Of a stretch of DNA of 6,000 nucleotides, positions 1 through 5,607 are shown one piece after another. Source of the stretch: Betaproteobacteria bacterium (lineage in GTDB: Bacteria; Pseudomonadota; Gammaproteobacteria; Burkholderiales; Burkholderiaceae_E). Position numbers and translations under genes: made by a program. Every line of letters begins with the position of its first letter. Position 1 is the stretch's first letter. Under the pieces are notes generated by a model, which worked only from the letters and a program-made list of their open reading frames with translations, had not been told where the DNA came from and searched no databases. The DNA lies in contig RFVZ01000162.1 of assembly GCA_009922405.1 (NCBI GenBank), positions 1 through 6,000 on the forward strand. Direction: 5' to 3'.

Positions 1-13
1 GCCCCGGAGCCCT

Positions 14-799
14 GTGAAATCTTATCCTGAATTGGTCAGACCACCTGACCTCTCGCCCCCACGGAAACCCGAGTACGTCTTGCCCATTCAACCCATCGAA
101 AGCCGCCGCTTATATCGGCAGATCGCCGACCAGATCGCGAGTTTGATCGACCGGGGGGACTATCAACATGGAACCCGACTACCCCCGGAACGCAATCTGG
201 CCAGCCAGTTGAGCGTTAGCCGACCCTCGGTTCGCGAAGCATTGATCGCGCTCGAAGTCGAGGGCTATGTGGAAGTTCGAATGGGCTCGGGGGTCTATGT
301 GATCGACCCGCGCTATCGATCGATCAGACCCGAAACTGCCCTTGATCAAGAGACCAGTCCGTTTGAGCTAATCGTCGCACGGCGTTTGGTCGAATCCGAA
401 TGCGCTGCGCTCGCCGCCCGATCGGCAACGTCTGAACAGATTGCAGCGATTCGAATGAGTCTCGATGCAATGATGGCAGCCGCACAGTCGCCACTCACTC
501 ATGATCAAGAGTTCCATGTCGCGATTGCCCAGGCGAGCAACAACAGCGCCCTCCTGCTCTTGGTTGAAACGATGTGGGCCGAGCGTTCCCGCCCACTTTT
601 TGCCCGACTGGAACACCATTTCGGATCGCCAGTCATCTGGCTCGACGTGAGCCGCGAACACCATGCGGTTTTAGACGCCATCACCGCCCGCAACCCCGTC
701 GCAGCCCGCAAGGCTATGCGTCGCCACATCGATCAGGCCGCCCGGCGATTTGGACGCAACTGGCAGGGGCACGGCCAATCAACCGAGACAACTCAATGA
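14..799 (+). CDS. GntR-family transcriptional regulator, FadR subfamily (FCD ligand domain)
   Basis: This is a cytoplasmic DNA-binding repressor or activator that probably controls the downstream sugar-acid operon. Residues about 30-100 form the GntR winged helix, with the typical LYRQIADQI helix, the GTRLPPERNLA segment, the recognition region VSRPSVREALIALEVEGYV and the wing GSGVYV. Residues about 118-245 form an all-helical FCD domain. Its usual metal/acid ligand residues are visible: D164 and H168 (HDQEFHVA), H216 (SREHHAV) and H238 (MRRHID). The length of 261 aa is at the long end of the normal range because about 30 residues precede the winged helix. The GTG at 14 has GGAG at 6-9, but with only a 4-base gap. 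The frame is open to the left edge, so the true start could lie upstream, or at the TTG at 80. The stop overlaps the next gene (ATGA), indicating cotranscription. The family is secure; ligand and sign of regulation are inference. Confidence 0.9.
   Translation: MKSYPELVRPPDLSPPRKPEYVLPIQPIESRRLYRQIADQIASLIDRGDYQHGTRLPPERNLASQLSVSRPSVREALIALEVEGYVEVRMGSGVYVIDPRYRSIRPETALDQETSPFELIVARRLVESECAALAARSATSEQIAAIRMSLDAMMAAAQSPLTHDQEFHVAIAQASNNSALLLLVETMWAERSRPLFARLEHHFGSPVIWLDVSREHHAVLDAITARNPVAARKAMRRHIDQAARRFGRNWQGHGQSTETTQ
30..50. promoter_or_regulatory. Candidate FadR/PdhR-type operator inside the regulator's first codons
   Basis: Positions 33-43 read TGGTCAGACCA, a perfect TGGT-N3-ACCA palindrome. 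With the two preceding bases pairs it gives AATTGGT-N3-ACCA, which matches most of the known E. coli PdhR box (AATTGGTnnnACCAATT) and resembles FadR sites. A second inverted repeat overlaps it: GGTCAG at 34-39 and CTGACC at 45-50, separated by five bases. I found no other exact TGGT-N3-ACCA site in the window. The protein encoded here belongs to the family that binds such sites, so autoregulation is the natural inference. The site lies within the coding region if the GTG at 14 is the start, and just upstream of it if the TTG at 80 is. Confidence 0.5.
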
Positions 800-1377
800 A
801 CGATACGGACAAGCCCCGTGCCCCCGCCGACGCAGAGACCATGATTGCGTCATTCACGGTCGCAGAAGAGGCGATCGACCTGGGGCTCTACCGGATCGAG
901 GAGTGGCTTGCACTCGCGCTGTTCTGGAGCTTGGCCGGTATTGTTTTCCTGCAGTTCTTCACCCGCTACGCGCTCAATGATTCGGCGGGTTGGACCGAAG
1001 AAATCGCCCGCTACTTGCTCATTGCTTCCGTGTTTGTAGGGGCTGCGATTGGGGTTCGCAAGAACAACCATGTTCACGTTGACTTTCTGTTTCACTGGCT
1101 GCCCAAAGGCGTCGGGCGCGCCGTGGCAGTCGCCGTTGACGTCGTCCGAATTTTGTTTCTCGGTTATTGCACTGTTCTAACTGGAAAACTCATCGACCGG
1201 ATTGGTAGTTCACGGATGTCAGTAGTCGACCTCCCCATGGGCCTGGTTTACGCGTTCGTGCTGATTGGTTTTGCCCTGATGACCCTGCGTGCGCTCCAAA
1301 GTGCGTTGCGCGACTGGAAGCGCGGTGCGGGAGTCCTGGAACAACCCGAACTAGCTGACGCAGACGGAGCACACTGA
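796..1377 (+). CDS. dctQ: TRAP transporter small permease, DctQ family
   Basis: This is the small inner-membrane subunit of a TRAP transporter, which pairs with DctM to import an acidic substrate using a sodium gradient. The protein is 193 aa, the usual size. It has four hydrophobic segments at about residues 36-60, 72-87, 108-130 and 145-168. The DctQ core is clear: QFFTRY, then W66-TEEIARY, then the GAAIGVRKNNHVHVDFL stretch (residues about 82-98), where a conserved basic/His segment follows helix 2. The ATG at 796 overlaps the regulator's stop (ATGA) and has a modest GAGA at 785-788, so translation is probably coupled. A longer in-frame reading from further upstream would overlap the regulator by over 200 bases and is not credible. 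The N-terminal 30 residues are hydrophilic and cytoplasmic by inference. Confidence 0.93.
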   Translation: MNDTDKPRAPADAETMIASFTVAEEAIDLGLYRIEEWLALALFWSLAGIVFLQFFTRYALNDSAGWTEEIARYLLIASVFVGAAIGVRKNNHVHVDFLFHWLPKGVGRAVAVAVDVVRILFLGYCTVLTGKLIDRIGSSRMSVVDLPMGLVYAFVLIGFALMTLRALQSALRDWKRGAGVLEQPELADADGAH

Positions 1378-1378
1378 T

Positions 1379-2782
1379 ATGTCGAGTGGTCTGTTCAAAG
1401 TCGTTTTTTTACTGATGATGGGCGCCGGCATTCCCGTGGCCATCGCGATGGCGGGTGCCTCGCTGCTCTACGCCATGTTGAGCGGAAACATTCCCGACTT
1501 CGTCGTGATTCACCGAATGGTCGGCGGACTCGATTCTTTCCCGCTACTCGCCGTCCCGTTCTTCATTCTGGCCGGCAATCTGATGAACGTGGGCGGCATC
1601 ACCAACCGGATCTATAACTTTGCACTCAGTCTGGTTGGCTGGATGCGCGGTGGCCTAGCTCACGTGAACATTGTTGGTTCCGTTATTTTTTCCGGAATGT
1701 CGGGCACTGCGATCGCCGACGCTGCGGGCCTCGGCACGATCGAAATCAAAGCCATGCGCGATCACGGGTACTCGGCTGAATTCGCCGTCGGGGTGACCGC
1801 TGCATCGGCCACTCTGGGGCCGATCATTCCGCCCTCACTACCCTTCGTGATTTACGCGATGTTTGCCAATGTGTCGATTGGCGCCCTGTTTCTTGCGGGG
1901 ATCTTGCCGGGCATCGTGATGTCGCTCCTTATGATGGCTACCGTGGCCTGGTTTGCCTACCGTAAAGGCTGGGGCGGAGACGTTAAATTCGATGGCCGGC
2001 GCATGGCCCGCGCGCTGTTAGAGCTCGCGATCGTGATCGGCTTCCCGCTCACCCTCTGGCAACTAGCCCAATTCGATCTCAATCTCCAACTGACTTTCGC
2101 GGTCGCTCTGGTTCTGCTGTTCCTAGCGGACTGGTACTTTCGATTTGATGCCGTACTCCCGATGTTGACGCCGGTACTTCTGATTGGCGGAATGACCACA
2201 GGCGTCTTCACAGCCACGGAAGGCGCGATTGCCGCATGTGTCTGGGCGCTTGCCCTCGGCGTCATCTGGTACCGAACCTTAACCATGCGTCAGATCATCC
2301 GGATCACGATGGAGACCATCGAGACCAGTTCAACCGTCCTGCTCATTGTGGCTGCCGCATCAATCTTCGGCTGGATGCTGACCGCCACCAAGACGACTGA
2401 GGCCATCGCTACGTGGGTTCTTGCATTCACCAATGACCCCATGACCTTTTTGCTACTGGCCAATTTGCTCATGCTCTTTGTGGGATGCTTCCTTGAGCCC
2501 ACTGCAGCGATCACGATTCTCGTCCCAATCTTGCTGCCGATTGTTAAGACCCTGGGGATCGACCCCATTCACTTTGGACTCGTGATGGTTCTCAATCTCA
2601 TGATCGGACTGTTGCATCCACCCATGGGACTCGTTCTGTTTGTGCTGGCCCGGGTGGCCAAACTCTCCATCGAACGAACCACCATGGCCATCCTGCCGTG
2701 GTTAGCCCCCTTGTTGCTCAGCCTCGCGCTGGTCACCTACTACCCAGAAATCAGTCTCTGGCTCCCACGCAAGTTTCTCTAA
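1379..2782 (+). CDS. dctM: TRAP transporter large permease, DctM family, longer than usual
   Basis: This is the large inner-membrane subunit that carries the sodium-coupled transport path. The 467 aa protein is almost wholly hydrophobic. Family landmarks appear in order: FPLLAVPFFILAGNLMN (residues 54-70), SGMSGTAIADAAGLGTIEI (105-123), ASATLGPIIPPSLPFVIYA (142-160), GVFTATEGAIAA (275-286), FLEPTAAITILVPILLPI (371-388) and GLLHPPMGLVLFV (410-422). Typical DctM proteins are about 425-440 aa. The excess seems to lie at residues about 212-258, where two additional hydrophobic stretches and a DWYFRFD linker precede the usual VLLIGG helix. The ATG follows the dctQ stop by one base and has GGAG at 1366-1369 with a 9-base gap. 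Together with dctQ and dctP it makes a complete three-part TRAP system. Confidence 0.95.
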   Translation: MSSGLFKVVFLLMMGAGIPVAIAMAGASLLYAMLSGNIPDFVVIHRMVGGLDSFPLLAVPFFILAGNLMNVGGITNRIYNFALSLVGWMRGGLAHVNIVGSVIFSGMSGTAIADAAGLGTIEIKAMRDHGYSAEFAVGVTAASATLGPIIPPSLPFVIYAMFANVSIGALFLAGILPGIVMSLLMMATVAWFAYRKGWGGDVKFDGRRMARALLELAIVIGFPLTLWQLAQFDLNLQLTFAVALVLLFLADWYFRFDAVLPMLTPVLLIGGMTTGVFTATEGAIAACVWALALGVIWYRTLTMRQIIRITMETIETSSTVLLIVAAASIFGWMLTATKTTEAIATWVLAFTNDPMTFLLLANLLMLFVGCFLEPTAAITILVPILLPIVKTLGIDPIHFGLVMVLNLMIGLLHPPMGLVLFVLARVAKLSIERTTMAILPWLAPLLLSLALVTYYPEISLWLPRKFL

Positions 2783-2805
2783 GCCCACCGATCTTGCCAA
2801 CGACC

Positions 2806-2853
2806 ATGACAACAACGATGACCACAGCGACCACTACGCCCATGTCAACGACG
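2806..2853 (+). repeat. Degenerate 12-base tandem repeat at the start of the dehydratase gene
   Basis: Four codon-aligned 12-base units lie end to end: ATGACAACAACG, ATGACCACAGCG, ACCACTACGCCC and ATGTCAACGACG. They encode MTTT, MTTA, TTTP and MSTT. Three of the four begin with a potential ATG start. The stretch is A/C-rich and Thr-rich, unlike the rest of the gene, and precedes the first residue alignable to UxaA by about 20 residues. It could be a slippage-grown leader, or simply low-complexity sequence. Confidence 0.5.
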
Positions 2854-4428
2854 ATCGCCCCACCCCGTTCTGTCCCCCAGGACTTTTCAGCCCAGGCGCT
2901 CGGGCCCAAATTTCTGCGCCTGAACCCGCTCGATGACGTCGTGATCGCGTGCCGAGAATTGCCAGCACAAACCCTGCTCGAAGGCGCCGCAAGCGACGGA
3001 ACAGGATTGCAATGCCAGGAAACGATCGCGGCCGGACACAAAGTCGCCAGCCGTGACATCGCCGTAGGGGAACCCGTGCGTCGCTACGCTCAGATCATTG
3101 GGTTTGCAACCGCGCCAATCGTCTGCGGCCAGCATGTGCACACCCATAACCTCGAGGTGCGCGATTTTGATCGGGACTATGCCTTTGGGGCTGGTTTTGA
3201 ACCGACTCAAGCGGCCGACGTGACCAAAACATTCCTGGGCATCCGACGTGCAGACGGTCGAATCGCGACCCGAAATTTCATTGGCGTGATCGCGACCGTC
3301 AACTGCTCGTCGACCGTTTCGAAGCACGTAGCCGCCGCCTTTGGTCCTGAAGCGATGAAGGAATTCCCGCACGTCGACGGTATCGTGCCGCTCGGCCATC
3401 ACTCCGGCTGCGGCATGGATTCGACCGGCGAAGGGATCGACCTCTTGCGTCGGACAATTGCGGGATATGCGCGTCACCCGAACTTTGCAGGGGTCGTCGT
3501 CATCGGGCTCGGCTGCGAGTCGAATCAAATGGACGCATTATTCTTCGCAGAAGGACTAACGGCCGGCATGATGCTGCGCGCGATGACGATTCAGGAAACC
3601 GGCGGTACCGCAGCGACGGTTGCGGCTGCTGTAGCCGCCGTGCGCGAAATGCTGCCGATCGCCAATCAGGCCAGGCGAGAGCCCGTACCAGTGTCCAACC
3701 TGGTCGTTGGCCTGCAATGCGGCGGCAGCGACGGTTACTCCGGCATCACGGCCAACCCAGCGCTCGGCGCGGCTGTCGATCTGTTGGTGCAACAAGGGGG
3801 CACAGCCATTCTGTCGGAAACGCCCGAAATCTATGGGGCAGAACACCTACTGACACGACGGGCAGCCTCGCGCGCGATTGGCGAGAAGCTCGTCGAGCGT
3901 ATTCATTGGTGGGAAAAATATACTGAGCGCAATAATGGTGAAATGAATAACAACCCCAGTCCTGGTAACAAAGCTGGCGGATTGACCACCATCCTCGAGA
4001 AGTCTCTGGGCGCTGTTGCCAAGGGTGGAACGACTGCTTTGATGGGTGTTTATGAGTATGCAGAACCCGTCACAGCGCAAGGTTTTGTCTTCATGGACAC
4101 CCCTGGATATGACCCCGTCTCTGCCACCGGACAAGTCGCGGGCGGAGCCAACCTGATTTGTTTCACCACAGGCCGAGGCTCGGTCTATGGCTGCAAGCCG
4201 GCCCCAAGTATCAAACTCGCGACCAACAGCCGCCTTTACGCTCGCATGAGCGACGACATGGACATCAATTGTGGTGAGATTCTGGCTGGCGCGCTCTCGG
4301 TTCAAGAAGCCGGCGAACAGATCTTCGAACGCATCATCGAAGTGGCTTCAGGCTCACCCAGCCGGAGCGAAGCCCATGGCTTTGGATCCGACGAATTCGT
4401 GCCGTGGATACTCGGCGCGACGATGTGA
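2806..4428 (+). CDS. uxaA: UxaA/GarD-family sugar-acid dehydratase (altronate dehydratase-like)
   Basis: This is a cytoplasmic metal-dependent dehydratase. Characterised relatives are UxaA (altronate to 2-keto-3-deoxygluconate) and GarD (galactarate to 5-keto-4-deoxyglucarate). From the ATG at 2806 it is 540 aa, against about 495 for UxaA and 523 for GarD. A SAF domain covers residues about 36-115 and ends in the His-rich HVHTHN (110-115). The UxaA core follows: GCGMDSTGEG (201-210), VVVIGLGCESNQ (231-242), LQCGGSDGYSGITANP (303-318), NPSPGNKAGGLTT (383-395), CFTTGRGSVYG (452-462) and IKLATN (469-474). Conserved cysteines include C167, C202, C237 and C305. About 35 residues at the N-terminus are extra and Thr-rich. 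No Shine-Dalgarno precedes ATG 2806, 2818 or 2842, so the start is uncertain; reinitiation after dctM is possible. The family is certain. Altronate as substrate is only the best-known option, and no uxaB, uxaC or garL partner lies in the window. Confidence 0.9.
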   Translation: MTTTMTTATTTPMSTTIAPPRSVPQDFSAQALGPKFLRLNPLDDVVIACRELPAQTLLEGAASDGTGLQCQETIAAGHKVASRDIAVGEPVRRYAQIIGFATAPIVCGQHVHTHNLEVRDFDRDYAFGAGFEPTQAADVTKTFLGIRRADGRIATRNFIGVIATVNCSSTVSKHVAAAFGPEAMKEFPHVDGIVPLGHHSGCGMDSTGEGIDLLRRTIAGYARHPNFAGVVVIGLGCESNQMDALFFAEGLTAGMMLRAMTIQETGGTAATVAAAVAAVREMLPIANQARREPVPVSNLVVGLQCGGSDGYSGITANPALGAAVDLLVQQGGTAILSETPEIYGAEHLLTRRAASRAIGEKLVERIHWWEKYTERNNGEMNNNPSPGNKAGGLTTILEKSLGAVAKGGTTALMGVYEYAEPVTAQGFVFMDTPGYDPVSATGQVAGGANLICFTTGRGSVYGCKPAPSIKLATNSRLYARMSDDMDINCGEILAGALSVQEAGEQIFERIIEVASGSPSRSEAHGFGSDEFVPWILGATM

Positions 4429-4460
4429 TTGACCGATTAGACCCATACCAACCGACCTGA

Positions 4461-4467
4461 GAGGAGA
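4461..4467 (+). promoter_or_regulatory. Strong ribosome binding site for dctP
   Basis: GAGGAGA is the best Shine-Dalgarno sequence in the window. It ends 7 bases before the ATG at 4475 and 4 bases before the GTG at 4472, which favours the ATG as start. It lies in a 46-base gap after the dehydratase stop. A strong independent site fits the need for more binding protein than permease. I see no convincing promoter in the gap. Confidence 0.75.
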
Positions 4468-4474
4468 CCCTGTG

Positions 4475-5482
4475 ATGATTCATGCTTTATTCCGCAAGGC
4501 CACGGCGACCGTTATTGCCGGCGGCCTGTCCCTGGGCCTGACATGTGGCCTAACATTTGGCCTGACCAGCGCTGCACACGCTGAAACGAAACTTAAGTTC
4601 GCCCACGTCTACGAGGTCAGCGAGCCGTATCACACGTCCGCAATCTGGGCGGCGAGTGAAATCGCAAAGCGAACGAACAATCGTTACAGCATTGATGTAT
4701 TCCCAGCATCACAGCTTGGCAAAGAGACCGATATCAACCAAGGACTCACGCTCGGAACGGTCGATCTGATCTACACCGGTCAGTTGTTTGCAGGCCGCTC
4801 CTACGGCCCGATCGCGGTCGGAGGTGCACCGTATATGTTCCGCGATTTCGACCACTGGAAGAAATTTGCGACCAGCCCCCTATTTCAGGAATTGAGTGAG
4901 GGTTATCGCCAAAAAACCATGCACAAAGTGGTCGCCATGACCTACTACGGCGAGCGCCATGTCACCTCAAACCGTCCGATTTCGAAGCCCGACGATATGA
5001 AGGGACTGAAGATCCGGGTCCCTGATGCGCCGCTTTACACCATGTTCCCGCGCGCAGTGGGGGCCAATCCAACCCCGATCGCGTTTGCTGAGGTCTATCT
5101 CGCACTTCAGAACGGTACGGTCGATGCGCAGGAGAATCCCCTGCCAACCATCGATGCCAAGAAGTTTTATGAAGTCCAGAAGCAAATCGTTCTGACGGGG
5201 CACATCACCGACGCTTTGCTGACGATCGTCTCGGGCAATCTCTGGAGCAAGCTGAGCGACGCCGACAAGCAGATCTTTGAGTCCGTGCTGCGCGAGGCCT
5301 CAGCCAGGGCAACTGGCGAAATCGTTGAGAGCGAAAAGAAGATGGTCGGCGAAATGGAAAAGCGCGGCAAGACTGTGGTTCGGGTTGACCGCAAGCCCTT
5401 CCGGGATGCCACGATCAAACTACACAATGGCCCTGACGCAACCTGGACTAAAGAACAGTACGACCGCCTGCAGGCGCTCTAA
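4475..5482 (+). CDS. dctP: TRAP transporter substrate-binding protein, DctP family
   Basis: This is the periplasmic protein that captures the substrate and delivers it to DctQM. It is 335 aa from the ATG at 4475; the adjacent in-frame GTG at 4472 would add one residue. A Sec signal peptide is clear: basic residues (FRKA), a long hydrophobic stretch, then AHA before the likely cleavage at A36/E37. The mature part starts with TKLKFAHVYEVSEPYH. The GLKIRVP motif holds R181, the conserved arginine that binds the substrate carboxylate in this family. R161 (YGERHVTSNRP) and N221 (AQENP) sit 20 before and 40 after it. That spacing matches the sialate-contacting R127, R147 and N187 of Haemophilus SiaP, as I recall them. 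The AFAEVYLALQNGTVDAQENP stretch (residues 204-223) is typical of the family. Many close relatives are labelled SiaP-like by homology alone, but the linked UxaA-type enzyme makes a hexuronate or aldarate more likely than sialic acid. That specificity is inferred. Confidence 0.95.
   Translation: MIHALFRKATATVIAGGLSLGLTCGLTFGLTSAAHAETKLKFAHVYEVSEPYHTSAIWAASEIAKRTNNRYSIDVFPASQLGKETDINQGLTLGTVDLIYTGQLFAGRSYGPIAVGGAPYMFRDFDHWKKFATSPLFQELSEGYRQKTMHKVVAMTYYGERHVTSNRPISKPDDMKGLKIRVPDAPLYTMFPRAVGANPTPIAFAEVYLALQNGTVDAQENPLPTIDAKKFYEVQKQIVLTGHITDALLTIVSGNLWSKLSDADKQIFESVLREASARATGEIVESEKKMVGEMEKRGKTVVRVDRKPFRDATIKLHNGPDATWTKEQYDRLQAL
4523..4570 (+). repeat. 12-base tandem repeat encoding the signal-peptide core of dctP
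   Basis: Four codon-aligned units begin with GGCCT: GGCCTGTCCCTG, GGCCTGACATGT, GGCCTAACATTT and GGCCTGACCAGC. They encode GLSL, GLTC, GLTF and GLTS, which form most of the hydrophobic region of the signal peptide. Units two and three differ at only two of 12 bases. Unit duplication by slippage would lengthen or shorten the hydrophobic region without breaking the frame. Confidence 0.7.
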
Positions 5483-5483
5483 A

Positions 5484-5548
5484 GAACTGAAGGTCCAAGC
5501 GAACCGAGGTCTGGGAGAACCCAGGTCTGGGCGAACTTAGGTCTTAGT
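5484..5548 (+). repeat. Four-copy 16-base tandem repeat downstream of dctP
   Basis: AGGTC recurs at 5491, 5507, 5523 and 5539, exactly 16 bases apart each time. GAAC recurs just ahead of each copy at 5484, 5501, 5517 and 5533. Units two and three (5501-5516 and 5517-5532) match at 14 of 16 bases; unit four matches unit three at 11 of 16, and unit one is one base longer. It begins two bases after the dctP stop and fills most of the gap to the convergent gene. It has no obvious coding role. It could be a binding array, a slippage product, or part of the 3' RNA structure. Confidence 0.75.
5507..5528 (+). other. RNA hairpin formed by adjacent repeat units in the dctP 3' UTR
   Basis: In + strand RNA, 5507-5515 (AGGUCUGGG) pairs with 5520-5528 (CCCAGGUCU) across the tetraloop AGAA. 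This gives a 9-base-pair helix with two adjacent G-U wobbles. In - strand RNA the wobbles would become C-A mismatches, so the hairpin belongs to the dctP transcript. No U-tract follows, so it is more likely a 3'-end stabiliser or part of a compound terminator than a classical terminator. Confidence 0.45.
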
Positions 5549-5577
5549 GAGGCGCCGGGTACCCCGCCGCCCAATCG

Positions 5578-5607
5578 CCTCGGTCTGAGTCTTGTCTCAG
5601 GCCGGGG
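5578..5607 (+). terminator. Probable terminator-like hairpin for the dctP transcript
   Basis: In + strand RNA, 5578-5589 (CCUCGGUCUGAG) pairs with 5596-5607 (CUCAGGCCGGGG) around a 6-base loop, giving 12 consecutive pairs, two of them U-G wobbles. On the - strand the two wobbles become A-C mismatches. The hairpin overlaps the stop codon and last codons of the convergent response regulator. No run of U follows, so it is not a textbook intrinsic terminator. It may act with Rho, or as a barrier to 3' exonucleases. A competing weaker hairpin, GAGGCG at 5549-5554 with CGCCTC at 5576-5581, shares bases 5578-5581 with it. Confidence 0.5.

Noticed and set aside
574..795. Upstream in-frame extension of dctQ from 574
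   Set aside because: It would overlap the regulator by over 200 bases, and the added residues are Arg/Pro-rich and unlike DctQ. The ATGA junction at 796 is the natural start.
2698..2805. Upstream GTG (2698) or TTG (2794) as the dehydratase start
   Set aside because: GTG 2698 would overlap dctM by 85 bases, and neither has a ribosome binding site. The ATG at 2806 is preferred.
2887..3528. A 213-codon open frame on the - strand inside the dehydratase gene
   Set aside because: It lies wholly opposite a gene with strong family motifs, its translation resembles no family, and it has no ribosome binding site. It is a by-product of the GC-rich codon pattern.
4429..4474. Possible separate promoter or terminator between the dehydratase and dctP
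   Set aside because: The 46 bases contain no convincing -35/-10 pair and no stable hairpin, only the ribosome binding site.
4535..4560. Possible lipoprotein cysteine (GLTC) in the DctP signal peptide
   Set aside because: The residue before Cys is Thr rather than Gly, Ala or Ser, the Cys is mid-way in the hydrophobic core, and a good AHA cleavage site follows.
4928..4947. GGTC-N5-GACC inverted repeat within dctP
   Set aside because: It sits in well-conserved coding sequence, lacks the full TGGT-N3-ACCA core, and half-sites this short occur by chance.
860..5110. Many GCGATCG-like words, reminiscent of HIP1
   Set aside because: They fall in codons for Ala-Ile, Asp-Arg and similar pairs in a GC-rich genome; no spacing pattern, and I could not show enrichment without a count.
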